DNA from: CAVWCW01 sp963753615
GTDB taxonomy: Bacteria > Pseudomonadota > Gammaproteobacteria > Chromatiales > Chromatiaceae
Length of the DNA stretch: 64,000 bases
Assembly: GCA_963753615.1 (NCBI GenBank)
Contig: CAVWCW010000005.1
Location: 186,001-250,000 of the forward strand
Reading direction: 5' to 3'
Below, piece after piece: positions 27,487-37,412 of the stretch. The stretch's first letter is position 1, and each line of letters starts with the position of its first letter. Under the pieces are notes generated by a model. It was not told where the DNA came from. It was given only the letters and a program-made list of their open reading frames with translations, and did no database searches. Both the position numbers and the translations under genes were made by a program.

Positions 27487-27618
27487 TAAAGGGTAGAACC
27501 TATTTTTTTATCGGCCGCTACCGCCGCAAATTTGGGGTAAGGGCGCGGGGCAGCGAGCGCGGTGTCAGATCAATTCTAAACTTCTGCTCCTGAGCAGCCC
27601 GCCGTCGCCGATCCCGGA

Positions 27619-27912
27619 TCATTGCGGCGGAAGTTCCTCGATGTAGGTTCGGGCGATGGGTGTCTGGACGTAGCGTTTCTTGCCGTCCACCTTTACCCAG
27701 AAAAAGTAGTAACCCTTTTCCGGCTCGCTGGTTACCTTGCCGTCGCGGACTTCCCAGGATTTGACGTGGCTACCGTCGGCGTAGGTCACGCGGTAGTCCC
27801 CTTCCAGCCAGGTCACTCCCAAGCGTGAGATCTGGTTCTGCTGTTCCTGGGTGCAGGCCGCCAGCAGCGGCAGCAAGGCTCCGAGGGTCCAAAGAAGCTG
27901 CTTGTTTCTCAT
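27619..27912 (-). CDS. Small lipoprotein
   Basis: 97 residues from the ATG at 27912. Signal ends LLAAC (Cys20). The mature part contains ISRLGVTWLEGDYRVTYADGSHV and KGYYFFWVKVDGKKRYVQTP. No family recognised; it is rich in aromatic residues and likely a periplasmic or outer membrane lipoprotein. It reads across a plausible stop and start with neighbouring codon use. Confidence 0.65.
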   Translation of the reverse strand: MRNKQLLWTLGALLPLLAACTQEQQNQISRLGVTWLEGDYRVTYADGSHVKSWEVRDGKVTSEPEKGYYFFWVKVDGKKRYVQTPIARTYIEELPPQ

Positions 27913-28910
27913 CGGCTCAAGGTTCCTGATGGCTGTGGGTCGACTGGAACAAATCCGATCCACGGAATTTCCATGAGGTCGGCGCGCACGCGCGAAAGTC
28001 GAACTGCGGCAACCAGATTAGCGCCCGGGGTGGCGATATTCAATCCGCAGGGCGGACGGAAACGTCACACTGCGTTCTGCAACATCGCGGGGCATGGGCT
28101 GACGACTCCTGGGCGAGCGAGCCCTGGGCATTACCCAGCGAATCGGGGCAATAGCAGCAAACGAATCTCCAGCCGGCCCGGACCTCTGAAGCCTGTTACC
28201 CGGGCAAATAGTGGCACCAGCGGCTCTGCTAATGCCCGGGAGCGCAAACGGGCCGTATCCAAAACACGCTCTATCCGAAAGGTGTCCCCGGGAAAATCGA
28301 GCAGAAGGTTGCGCGGAACGCGGGCAAGGGCTGCGGAGTCGGCGCGGCTCGGCGGCGACGCCGAGCACCGCCTGGTCCTGGTCGGGCGCCCGAACGCGCA
28401 ACCTCTCCTACCCACCGAGTGGACCGTTCCGGCGGGAAAATAATCCTGACCCGCACCCGCTGCGCCTGCACGGCGCCACGTTCACTGCAAAACGGATGCG
28501 CGAATCGTTGCCCCGAACCGACCGTCGCCGGTAGACTAGCGAGCATGAAGCGTGCGGGCTGACTCGAGAGCAGCCGCCGGGCCGCGGCGGACTCGTGCCC
28601 TTGTTTCCCGCCTTTGTTAGGGATCGGTTCCGACGAGCAAATATCCCCGGCGTAGCCGAGGGTTTATTCTTGGAGCCGCTCAAAGCGGCTATTACGAAGG
28701 AATACGGGGGATATAGAGATCGGCAAAGCCCGCGTATCCGGTCCAGATCAATTCCGCACCCCGGTAGATCGCTATCTTCGCAGCCTGCAGACACCGGCCG
28801 CACTGATTCGCGAATTCGTATCCGACCGCAACCCGGCCTGCAGCCGTCAGTTCTGAACCCTATCTTGCCTACCGCACGGTCAGATCAGCAAACCCGCTGC
28901 CTACCACAAG
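27913..28910. other. Region with no confident gene; degenerate minus-strand coding-like frames
   Basis: About 1 kb without a complete gene. On the minus strand (about 28546-28018) three frames in sequence read as GC-rich coding-like segments (MLASLPATVGSGQRFAHPFC, RNLLLDFPGDTFRIERVLD, VLGVAAEPRRL) with frame changes and no clean start-to-stop gene. I could not assign a family and it may be a decayed gene. Confidence 0.4.
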
Positions 28911-29999
28911 ATGTATAAATACTGGTTACTGCTTCCGCTGCTATGCATACTCCTGATCGAGTTGGGATTGCGCTGGTTATGGTTAAATCCCTATAGCCTC
29001 TACGCAGAGCCTCACTCCGAATCTCGCTTACATGAACCGGGCCTAGTAGCCTACGTCAACGTCGATAACGATACCTACCCGGGCACACATTCCATCCGCT
29101 TCGCCATCAATTCGACCAAAGCCGTCTCGTCCGGTCCAGCGGCAAACCCTGGGGAAATAATAGCATTGGGCGGCAGCACCACTGAGTGCGGACTGATTCC
29201 AGAAGGCCAACGATGGCCAGATCTGCTGGACCCACCGGCCCATAATTTTGGGGTATCCGGTAACACTTCGCTCGACAGCTACCAAAACCTTAAGTATTTG
29301 TTGGCGAAAGGTGCGCCGAAGTTCAAGACCATACTACTGATGCATGGCGTCAACGACCTGGATCGTTTCCTCTCGCGTGGCCTGGAGGATTTCAACCGCT
29401 GGGAGCCAAGGCCAATAGCCAATGTTTTGGCCATGTTGGATTCCGCAGATCAACAGATTTTCTCGTTCCTGCGTGTAAAGGACAGCGCCCTCCTGTCATT
29501 TATCCGTTACTATTCAAACAATCTGAAAGGACGCCCGTTCTACACCCCCCTTGCCAAACAAGCCGCTGCTCAAGCGGGGCAAGCGCCGCTCAGCGACTCC
29601 GGGTTCGCCGGTCTGACACAACGGCTTCGGAAGGAACTGTTGCCCGCAAGGGAAAAGATCTACCGTCAGCTGGCGGAACTCTGCGACCGTGCCGGTTTGG
29701 ACCTGGTGCTGCTTACTCAACCGCACGCTTTCGCCGCCGATTACCGCCCACCGGGGCCCGATTTACGCGTGTTCCCGAGCTACCACGGGAAGTTGCTTAA
29801 CACCGCTCAGACGAGCTTTGTCATGGACCTGATCAACAACCAAACGCGCAGCCTCGCAGCGCAACTAGACTTGAGACTGCTGGATGCCGATGCCTGTTTT
29901 ACCGCCGGCAACACAGACCTCTGGTTCTTCGACTCAGTCCATTACACGCCCGAGGGCGCAAAGCAATTTGCCACTTGCATCAATCAGGGCTGGAACTAA
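28911..29999 (+). CDS. SGNH/GDSL-like hydrolase
   Basis: 362 residues with one N-terminal membrane anchor (YWLLLPLLCILLIELGL). Block I is ALGGSTTEC (Ser/Gly nucleophile motif), HGVND is a block III-like Asn motif and a late SVHYTPEG supplies the block V Asp/His (DxxH-like, here SVHYTPEGAK). The family hydrolyses esters on polysaccharides or lipids, often in the envelope. Product unknown. It precedes hypE by 48 bp. Confidence 0.8.
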   Translation: MYKYWLLLPLLCILLIELGLRWLWLNPYSLYAEPHSESRLHEPGLVAYVNVDNDTYPGTHSIRFAINSTKAVSSGPAANPGEIIALGGSTTECGLIPEGQRWPDLLDPPAHNFGVSGNTSLDSYQNLKYLLAKGAPKFKTILLMHGVNDLDRFLSRGLEDFNRWEPRPIANVLAMLDSADQQIFSFLRVKDSALLSFIRYYSNNLKGRPFYTPLAKQAAAQAGQAPLSDSGFAGLTQRLRKELLPAREKIYRQLAELCDRAGLDLVLLTQPHAFAADYRPPGPDLRVFPSYHGKLLNTAQTSFVMDLINNQTRSLAAQLDLRLLDADACFTAGNTDLWFFDSVHYTPEGAKQFATCINQGWN

Positions 30000-30047
30000 A
30001 GATCCCCCAGCAAGAGCGGGCGATTCCCTCTTTATTGGATAAACCAC

Positions 30048-31056
30048 ATGCCGCAAGACACCCATATTTCCCTCGCCCACGGCAACGGCGGGCGCTTGAT
30101 GCGGGAGCTGATCGAGCAACTGTTCGCCCGCCACCTGGGCAACCCGGAGCTGGACACCCACGCCGATGCGGCGCTGATCCACCCGCCCGCCCGGAGAACT
30201 CCTGTTCACCACCGACGGCTTCACCGTGCAACCGCTGGAGTTTCCCGGCGGCGACATCGGCTCACTGGCGGTGCACGGCACCGTCAACGACCTGGCGGTG
30301 ACCGGCGCCCGCCCCTGCTACCTGTCCCTCAATGCCTTTATTGAAGAGGGCCTGGAACTGGCCCTGCTGGATCGTGTACTCGCATCGCTGGCGCGCACCG
30401 CGGCCGCCGCCGGGGTGCGGGTGGTGGCAGGCGATACCAAGGTGGTGCAGCGGGGCCAGGGCGGCGGCCTCTACCTGGCCACCACCGGGATCGGGGTGCG
30501 CGAGCCCGGCCTCGAGCTGGGCCTGAACCGGGTGCGCCCGGGCGACCGCATCCTGGTGAGCGGCCCGGTGGGCGACCACGGAGTGGCGGTAATGCTGGCC
30601 AGGGAGCAGTTCGGCATGCGCGGCGAACTACGCTCGGACGCCGCCAGCGTGATCGGCCTGACCCAAGCTCTGCTGCCCTTGCCCGGGCTGCGTTTTATGC
30701 GCGATCCCACCCGCGGCGGCCTGGCCACGGTGATGCACGAGATCGCCCTCGGCCAGGGCCTGGAGGTGCGGCTCGAAGAAAGCGCGATCCCGGTGCGCGA
30801 CCCGGTGCGCTCGGTGTGCGAGATTCTCGGCTACGACCCCCTGTTCCTGGCCTGTGAGGGCCGGGTGGTCGCGGTGGTGGCGCCGGAGCAGGCAGACCAG
30901 GCCCTGGCCGCCTGGCAGACCCTGCCGGAAGGGCGCGACGCGGCCCTGTTCGGCACGCTGGCAGCGGGCGACCCGCTGGTGATCCTCGACACCGAACTCG
31001 GCGGCAGCCGCATCCTGGAACAGTTGGAAGACGATCCGCTGCCGCGGATCTGTTAA
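30048..31056 (+). pseudogene. hypE: HypE hydrogenase maturation protein (one frameshift in this sequence)
   Basis: HypE converts thiocarbamate on its C-terminal Cys to the cyanide ligand of [NiFe]-hydrogenase active sites. The sequence starts ISLAHGNGGRLMRELIEQLF, continues GELLFTTDGFTVQPLEFPGG and ends LPRIC with the C-terminal PRIC cysteine. ATP-binding and Gly-rich stretches are present (GDRILVSGPVGDHG). One frame change near 30190-30200 in a C/G run interrupts it. SelD was considered and excluded because the protein ends in PRIC, which is HypE-specific. No other hyp or hydrogenase gene lies in the window. Confidence 0.88.
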
Positions 31057-31115
31057 CCTGAGCTGACCGGCATTACCGAGGACCCAAGGCCCAGAGCGAC
31101 CCGCGATTGCTGCCC

Positions 31116-32732
31116 ATGGATTTCCCCGGTATCTCTCAGCCCGCTCGCTCTGCTCCCCGCCTTGCTACCGCCTCCCCGATCCGCTCCGGCCTGCTCGCCC
31201 TGCTACTGATCCTGGCCGCGTGCGGCCCAGCCCCGGGCCAGCGCCCAGCCGACCTGATCGTAATCGGCCAGACCGCCGAACCCAAGTCCCTGGACCCCCA
31301 GGCCACTACCGCTCTCAACGACTTCCGCATCCTGGTCAACCTCTACGAGGGCCTGGTGCGCTTTCGCCCCGGCAGCCTCGAGCCGGAGCCGGCCTTAGCC
31401 GAGCGCTGGGAGATCAGCGCGGACGGGCGCCGCTACACCTTCCACCTGCGCCGGGGCGTGCGCTTTCACGACGGCAGCCGGTTCGACGCCGAGGCGGTGC
31501 GCTTCAACTTCGAGCGCATGCTGCGCCCGGACCACCCCTACCACCATACCGGGCCCTTCCCGCTGGCCTTCTTCTTCGACCCGATCCAGACCATCGAGGT
31601 GCTTGACCCGCACACCGTCGCCTTCGAGCTGGACGAGCCCTTCGCCCCCCTGCTCTCCAACCTGGCCTATCCCACCGGACTGATGGTGTCGCCAACCGCG
31701 GTGCGCCGCCAGGGCAGCGATTACGGGCGCCGGCCCGCGGGCACCGGGCCCTTCCGTTTTGTCGACTGGCAGCCCCGGCGCCGGGTGCTGCTGGAGCGAA
31801 ACCCGGACTACTGGGGCCCGACGGCGCGACCGCGTCTGCTGCTGTTCCGCCCTCTCAGCGATCCCATGACCCGAGTCGCCGAGCTGATGGCCGGGGGCAT
31901 CGACCTGGTCACCGAGCTGTCGCCGGACAATCTGGCCCTGCTGCGAGGGGACTCGCGCTTTCGGGTCCACGAACAGACCGGTCCTCACCTCTGGTTCCTG
32001 ATCCTCAACACCCGCTCCGAGCCCTTGGCCGACCGCCGGGTACGCCAGGCCCTGAACCTGGCCGTCGACAAACAGGCCCTGGTGGAACAGGTGCTGCAGA
32101 ACACCGCCGCGGTGGCGGCGGGGCCGGTGCCCACAGCCTTCGCCTGGGCCCGGGACCAGGACCTTGCCCCCTACCCCTACGACCCCGAACGCGCCCGGGA
32201 ACTGCTGCGCCAGGCCGGCTACGGCGACGGCCTGCGGCTGCGCCTGCTCGCGCCCACCAGCGGCTCCGGCATGCTGTCGCCGGTGCAGATGGCCACTGCC
32301 ATTCAGGGCAACCTGGCCGCGGTAGGCATCGAGCTGGAGATCGAAACCTACGAGTGGAACACCTATCTGGCCAAGGTCAACCGGGGCCTGGAGGGCCAGG
32401 GCGACCTGGCCGAGATGGCCTGGATGACCAACGACCCGGACACCCTGCCCTATCTCGCCCTGCGCAGCGCCGCCGGCCCGGACCAGGGCGGCTTCAACTC
32501 CGGCTATTACAGCAACCCGCGGGTCGATGCCCTGATCGAGCAGGCCCGCCGCAGCACCGACCGGGCCCGGCGGGCAGCGTTGTACCGGGAGCTTCAGCGC
32601 CTGGTGCACGAGGATGCGCCCTGGGTATTCGTGGCCAGCTGGCGCCAGAACGCGGTGACCGGGGCCGACCTGGAGGGCTTTCGCCTGGAGCCCTCGTTCT
32701 TCCTGCTTCTGCACGGCGTGCACCGGGACTGA
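31116..32732 (+). CDS. Dpp/Opp/Nik-type solute-binding lipoprotein
   Basis: 538 residues with a lipoprotein signal ending LAAC. SBP family 5 layout: LIVIGQTAEPKSLDPQA start, RRGVRFHDGSRFDAEAVRF, PAGTGPFRFVDWQPRRRV, RVRQALNLAVDKQALVEQV and FVASWRQNAVTG near the end. It feeds two permeases and two ATPases downstream. Peptide, nickel or other ligand cannot be told from sequence; its place directly after hypE makes nickel worth testing. The ATG at 31116 is chosen over a TTG at 31107. Confidence 0.88.
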   Translation: MDFPGISQPARSAPRLATASPIRSGLLALLLILAACGPAPGQRPADLIVIGQTAEPKSLDPQATTALNDFRILVNLYEGLVRFRPGSLEPEPALAERWEISADGRRYTFHLRRGVRFHDGSRFDAEAVRFNFERMLRPDHPYHHTGPFPLAFFFDPIQTIEVLDPHTVAFELDEPFAPLLSNLAYPTGLMVSPTAVRRQGSDYGRRPAGTGPFRFVDWQPRRRVLLERNPDYWGPTARPRLLLFRPLSDPMTRVAELMAGGIDLVTELSPDNLALLRGDSRFRVHEQTGPHLWFLILNTRSEPLADRRVRQALNLAVDKQALVEQVLQNTAAVAAGPVPTAFAWARDQDLAPYPYDPERARELLRQAGYGDGLRLRLLAPTSGSGMLSPVQMATAIQGNLAAVGIELEIETYEWNTYLAKVNRGLEGQGDLAEMAWMTNDPDTLPYLALRSAAGPDQGGFNSGYYSNPRVDALIEQARRSTDRARRAALYRELQRLVHEDAPWVFVASWRQNAVTGADLEGFRLEPSFFLLLHGVHRD

Positions 32733-33028
32733 ATTATCCTAGATTCCTCAGTTGAGCGCTTCTTTCTGATGGTAACTCGTTGAAATGAAAGCAATCGGTT
32801 TTATGCCAGGCCTTCACTCTCTGGGTGAATCACGCTACACGATGCATTGCACGTTTTCCGGGGCCCATGGTCCGGTTCTGTTCCAGACAGAACCTGGCAT
32901 TCCCCACATCCCTGTGGGTCGCCGCGTTGCAACGCCTCGGAATAGAACGACTATTCCTCGTTGTTACGCCTTGCCCTGCACCCCGGAAAACGCACACTGC
33001 ACCGTGTCCAACTGAGGATTCTAGGATT
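32733..33028 (+). repeat. Repeat A copy 1 between binding-protein and permease genes
   Basis: Repeat A lies at about 32826-33028. Its core reads GCAACGCCTCGGAATAG then ACTATTCCTCGTTG (a GGAATAG/CTATTCC hairpin) and CGCCTTGCCCTGCACCCCGG. It matches 38381-38550 and, in reverse, 42505-42676. No other gene is seen here. Confidence 0.75.
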
Positions 33029-33980
33029 ATGGGAGCCTACGCCCTGCGCCGTCTGCTCCAGCTGCCGCTGGTGCTGCTCGGTATCTCGCTGGTGGTGTTC
33101 CTGATCATGGCCCTGCTGCCCGGCGACCCGGCGCTGGCGATCCTCGGTCCCTACGCCACCCCGGACGCCCTGGCAACGCTGCGCGCCGAACTGGGCCTGG
33201 ACCAGCCCCTTTGGCAGCCGGTTCTGGCATTGGCTGAGCGCCGCCCTGCAGGGGGATCTGGGGCGCTCGATCAGCCTGCAGCGGCCGGTGGCGGACGAGA
33301 TCGCCGAGCGCCTCGGGCCCACCCTGCTGCTCGCCTCCAGCGCCCTCGGCCTGTCGGTGCTGCTGGGGCTGGCCGCCGGGGTGGCGGCGGCCGCCCATCA
33401 CGGCCGCTGGCAGGACCGGGCCCTGACCCTGGGCGTGCTGCTGGGCATCTCCACCCCCCAGTTCTGGCTCGCCCTGCTGCTGATCCTGGTGTTTGGGGTC
33501 TGGCTGCAGTGGCTGCCGGTGAGCGGCATGTACGCGGTCTACGCCGGCGGCGGCGCCGCCGACCTGCTGCGCCACCTGGTGCTGCCGACGATCAGCCTGG
33601 CAGTGGTGGTGACCGGAGTGCTGGCGCGTCTGGCCCGCGGCGCCATGCTGGAAGAGCTGTCCCGGGACTATATTCGCATGGCCCGCGCCAAAGGGCTGAG
33701 CGAGGGCCGGGTGATCTACCGCCACGCCCTGCGCAATATGCTCGGGCGCATGCTGCCGGTAATCGGCCTGCAGGCCGGCTTCCTGCTCGGCGGCGCGGTG
33801 TACGTGGAAACCCTGTTCCAATGGCCCGGCATGGGGCGCATGCTGGTGGACGCCATCGCCAGCCGGGACCTGCTGCTGGTGCAGGGCGGTGTGCTGGTCA
33901 TGGCCTCCGCCTATGTGCTGGTGAACCTGAGCGCGGATCTGCTGCAGCATCTGCTCGACCCCAGGATCGGACGGCGGTGA
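33029..33980 (+). pseudogene. Dpp/Nik-type ABC permease B (one frameshift in this sequence)
   Basis: Starts MGAYALRRLLQLPLVLLGIS, typical DppB-like inner-membrane permease. A frame change near 33225-33235 joins to IAERLGPTLLLASSALGLSVL, then the BPD_transp_1 core with EELSRDYIRMARAKGLSEGRV, the EAA-type loop. About six membrane segments. Its GTG-started partner overlaps its stop. One indel in an otherwise clean frame is likely error. Confidence 0.8.
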
Positions 33981-34949
33981 GCGCACTCGCCCCAGCCGAG
34001 ACCGCGCGCGCCGAGCACTGGCGGCGCTTTCGGGCCAACCCCCTGGCCCTGTTCGGGCTCGGCCTGCTGGCGCTGTTGGCCGGCCTGGCGCTGGCGGCCC
34101 CGCTCCTGCCCCTTGCGGACCCCTATGCGGTGGCGCTGGGGGAACGCCTGTTGCCGGCGGGCAGCCCGGGGCATTGGCTGCGGCACCGACCAGCTCGGAC
34201 GCGACCTGCTGGCGCGCCTGCTCTGGGGCACCCGCACCAGCCTGGCGGTAGGCCTGTTCGCGGTGCTCGTGGCCGCCCTGATCGGCACCCTGATCGGGCT
34301 CGCCGCCGGCTACTTCCGCGGCTGGCTGGACGGCCTGTTGATGCGGAGCATCGACGTGCTGCTGGCCTTCCCCTACCTGCTGCTGGCGCTCGCCATCGTC
34401 GCCGCCCTGGGGCCGGGCCTGCGCAATGCCATGCTCGCCATCACGCTGGTGAATATCCCGTTTTTCGCCCGCACCGTGCGCGGCAGCGTGCTGGAGCTGG
34501 CCCAACGCGAGTTCATCGACGCTGCGCGCCTCAGCGGCGCCGGCCACCGGCGCATCCTGTTCGGCGAGCTGCTGCCCAATGTGCTGCCGGTGGTGGTGGT
34601 GCTGATCTCCACCAACCTGGGCTGGATGATCCTGGAGACCGCCGGCCTGAGCTTCCTCGGTCTCGGCGCCCAACCGCCCACCGCCGATCTGGGCAGCATG
34701 CTCGGGAGCGGCCGCGAATTCCTCACCACCGCGCCGCGGGTGGCGATCCTTCCAGGGTTGATGATTCTGTTCCTGGTGGTGGCGATCAATCTGGTCGGCG
34801 ACGGTCTGCGCGACCTGCTCGACCCGCGCCTGGGCGCCACCGGCAACCGCCCCCGCCGCCGCCCCGCGGCCGGTGCCGGCGGCAGGCGCTGGCGAATCGC
34901 CGGCACCGGTCCTGCTGCGGGTCGACGGACTCTCGACCTGGTTCCGTGA
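33977..34949 (+). pseudogene. Dpp/Nik-type ABC permease C (one frameshift in this sequence)
   Basis: GTG start overlapping the permease B stop. SALAPAETARAEHWRRF begins the cytoplasmic N-terminus and FGLGLLALLAGLALAAPLLP the first membrane segment; a frame change near 34172-34190 joins to LGRDLLARLLWGTRTSLAVG, then AQREFIDAARLSGAGHRRI, the EAA-type loop. Typical members end in LDPRL; here the frame runs about 30 residues more and overlaps the next gene by 77 bp, possibly another small indel near the end. Confidence 0.75.
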
Positions 34950-35877
34950 GGGCGCGCAGACCTACCGGGCGGTGGACCGCCTGAGCTTCGCCCTGGACCG
35001 CGGCGAGCGCCTGGCCCTGGTGGGGGAGTCCGGCTCCGGCAAGTCGGTGACCGCCCTGTCCTTGCTCGGACTGGTGCCGGAGCCCGGGCGCATCGTCGCC
35101 GGCCGGATCGAGTTGGACGGCGAGGACCTGGGCAGGGCCGGCGCGCGCCGGCTGCGGTCCCTGCGGGGCGACCGCATCGCCTATATCCCCCAGGACCCGA
35201 TGGGCGCCCTGAACCCGCTGCTCAAGGTCGGGACCCAGCTGGCGGAGACCCTGCACGCGCACCGCCGCATCGGCCGCGCCACCGCGCGCCGGCGCGCCAC
35301 CGAACTGCTGGCCCGAGTGCAAATCCCCCGCCCCGAGCAATGCCTGGGGGCCTACCCCCATGAGCTGTCGGGCGGGATGCGCCAGCGCGTGGTAATCGCC
35401 ATGGCCGTGGCCAACGGGCCGGACCTGGTGATCGCCGACGAGGCCACCACCGCCCTCGACGTAACCGTGCAAGCGGAGATCCTCGACCTGCTCGACCAGC
35501 TTTGCTCCGAGCACGGGGCGGCGTTGATCTTCATCAGCCACGACCTGGGAGTGGTGGCCCAGCTCTGCCGGCGGGTGCTGGTACTGTACGCCGGGCGGGT
35601 GGTGGAGGAAGCGGACCTGGACAGCCTGCTGGCGCACCCGGCGCACCCCTACACCCGCTGCCTGCTGGCCTGCGCGCCAGAACTGGGCCGCCCCGACAAG
35701 CCCCTGAATCCGATTCCGGGCCGACCGCCAAGCCTGAACGCCCTCCCCGACGGCTGCCACTTCGCCCCGCGCTGCCCGGAGGTCCGACCGGCGTGCAGAA
35801 GCGGCGACCTGCCGTTGCGCCCGTTAACGGAAGGCCGCCAAGTGCGCTGCATCCGCGCCGAGGAACTGCTGCCATGA
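34873..35877 (+). CDS. Oligopeptide/nickel-type ABC ATPase D
   Basis: 334 residues. LVGESGSGKSV (Walker A), YPHELSGGMRQRVVIAMA (signature), LVIADEATTALDV (Walker B) and a DppD-type C-terminal oligo_HPY segment: NPIPGRPPSLNALPDGCHFA then RCPEVRPACRSG, which contains the conserved Cys set of many DppD/OppD proteins (a 4Fe-4S-type motif in some). GTG start at 34873 overlaps the permease C tail. Confidence 0.9.
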   Translation: MPAAGAGESPAPVLLRVDGLSTWFREGAQTYRAVDRLSFALDRGERLALVGESGSGKSVTALSLLGLVPEPGRIVAGRIELDGEDLGRAGARRLRSLRGDRIAYIPQDPMGALNPLLKVGTQLAETLHAHRRIGRATARRRATELLARVQIPRPEQCLGAYPHELSGGMRQRVVIAMAVANGPDLVIADEATTALDVTVQAEILDLLDQLCSEHGAALIFISHDLGVVAQLCRRVLVLYAGRVVEEADLDSLLAHPAHPYTRCLLACAPELGRPDKPLNPIPGRPPSLNALPDGCHFAPRCPEVRPACRSGDLPLRPLTEGRQVRCIRAEELLP

Positions 35878-36665
35878 CTGCGTTGATCGAGGCCCGGGAG
35901 ATTCACAAGCGCTACCGGCGCGGGTCAGGCTGGTGGCCGGGGGCGGATGCGGGCACCCTGGCCCTCGAGGCGGTATCGCTGAGACTGGAGCGGGGCGCCA
36001 GTCTGGGACTGGTGGGCGAATCCGGCAGCGGAAAATCCACCCTGGCGCGCATCCTCATCGGCCTGGAACGGCCCAGCGCCGGCCGTCTGCTGTGGAACGG
36101 CGAGCCCGCGGAGCGCTTCGGCCGCGCGGATTGGCGGCGGTGCCGGCGCCAAGTGCAGTACGTGTTCCAGGACGCCCAGAGCGCGCTCAATCCGCGCCAC
36201 CGCCTGGGGCAGATCCTCGAGGCCCCATTGGCCGGCCTGTTGGGCCTACACGCGCCGGAACGGGCCCGTCGGGCCGACGCCCTGCTCGATCGGGTCGGGC
36301 TGTCGCCAAGCCTGCGCCGGCGCTATCCGCACCAGCTCTCCGGAGGCCAGGCCCAGCGCCTGGTGCTGGCCCGGGCCCTGGCGGTCGAACCCCAGGGCCT
36401 GATCCTGGACGAGCCGGTGTCGGCCCTGGACGTCTCCGTCCAAGCCCAGATCCTGGCCCTGCTAAAGGAGCTTCGGGCCGAGTTGGGGCTTTGCTACCTG
36501 TTTATCTCCCACGACCTGGCGGTGGTGGAGCAACTGTGCGAGGAGGTGGTGGTGATGCAACAGGGCCGGGTGATGGAACACGGGAGCTGCGAGCAGGTGT
36601 TCCGGGAGCCCCGGGCAGACTACACCAGGGCGTTGATTCGGGCGGCGCCGTTGCTTCCGCGTTGA
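35874..36665 (+). CDS. Oligopeptide/nickel-type ABC ATPase F
   Basis: 263 residues from ATG at 35874, overlapping the ATPase D stop (ATGA). LVGESGSGKST, YPHQLSGGQAQRLVLARALA and LILDEPVSALDVSVQ are intact. Together with ATPase D it forms the heterodimeric engine for the two permeases. The operon ends here; about 750 bp without a confident gene follow. Confidence 0.92.
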   Translation: MTALIEAREIHKRYRRGSGWWPGADAGTLALEAVSLRLERGASLGLVGESGSGKSTLARILIGLERPSAGRLLWNGEPAERFGRADWRRCRRQVQYVFQDAQSALNPRHRLGQILEAPLAGLLGLHAPERARRADALLDRVGLSPSLRRRYPHQLSGGQAQRLVLARALAVEPQGLILDEPVSALDVSVQAQILALLKELRAELGLCYLFISHDLAVVEQLCEEVVVMQQGRVMEHGSCEQVFREPRADYTRALIRAAPLLPR

Positions 36666-37412
36666 CCAGGGAATGCTTCCCGGAGCAGCGCCGGTGGGGT
36701 GGGGCTGGGCAGCGCCGCCCGGCTCGCCTTCCGCCGCCTGTTGCCCTTGCTTGAGGCCGAAGCGATCCGGCAGGGGCCGGTTCCGGCCGCCTCCGCCAGA
36801 TTGACCCGAAAATCGGCTTTTCGATGTTCCAGGCGGCGGGCCAGCACCTCGCCCACCGCTCCGGGCGGCAACACGCCCGGACAGCAGACCCTGCCCGGCA
36901 ACGTCCGCCGATAACTCAGCATACGGCTTGAACCCAGATTGAATATCGCGGGAGAGAGACTGTCTTCCCGCACAGCGACGTCACAATAGCTGCAATTCAT
37001 GCTGACGTTTTTCGGCACTTTTTTACTTCCGACTGACGTTTTTCGGCACCCTTCTTACTTCCGAGGTCACCCCCTAGTCCGCAGCACCTCAAGCTCGCAC
37101 GTTGGCGGAGCACAATCTTTCAGACGCTGCCCTACATTTGCAATCATTTACCTTTCCGGAGCGGCCGGAAAAAACCAATAATATCGTTTTTATACAATAC
37201 TTTATAGGATCAAAAGATTGGACTGGTAGGCCTTCTGCGGGTTCATGCGGCGATCGCAAAGGGAAGGCGTGACTTAATTCACGGAAGTCGGCACAAACAC
37301 TGCAAGTACAAGGGTGACACATGAATGGCTCCGACTGCCGGTGTGGGCAAGTGCCCTCGGACAGACAGGAGGAATCGGTCAACCACAATGACACCATTAT
37401 CGGGGGTTCAAA
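36666..37412. other. Intergenic region between the ABC operon and the subtilase-like gene
   Basis: No confident gene. A Cys-containing minus-strand frame (about 37018-36620) overlaps the end of ATPase F and is not supported by a family. A 31-bp tandem repeat is at 37002-37064; an AT-rich tract (about 37160-37220) probably contains the promoter of the downstream gene. Confidence 0.5.
37002..37064 (+). repeat. 31-bp tandem direct repeat, two copies
   Basis: CTGACGTTTTTCGGCAC, then a pyrimidine-rich stretch and ACTTCCGA, occurs at 37002-37032 and 37033-37064 with period 31. Confidence 0.75.

Larger units (their letters stand above)
26662..27618. other. Intergenic region with repeat copies
   Basis: No gene is supported over almost 1 kb. 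It holds a single REP-like arm (27028-27060), a direct, inverted copy of repeat C (27401-27486) and otherwise unremarkable sequence. Confidence 0.6.

Noticed and set aside
30048..31056. SelD (selenophosphate synthetase) as identity
   Set aside because: The C-terminal PRIC and the start pattern fit HypE, and SelD motifs are absent.
36620..37018. 132-residue minus-strand frame with several Cys
   Set aside because: It overlaps the end of the ABC ATPase and matches no family.
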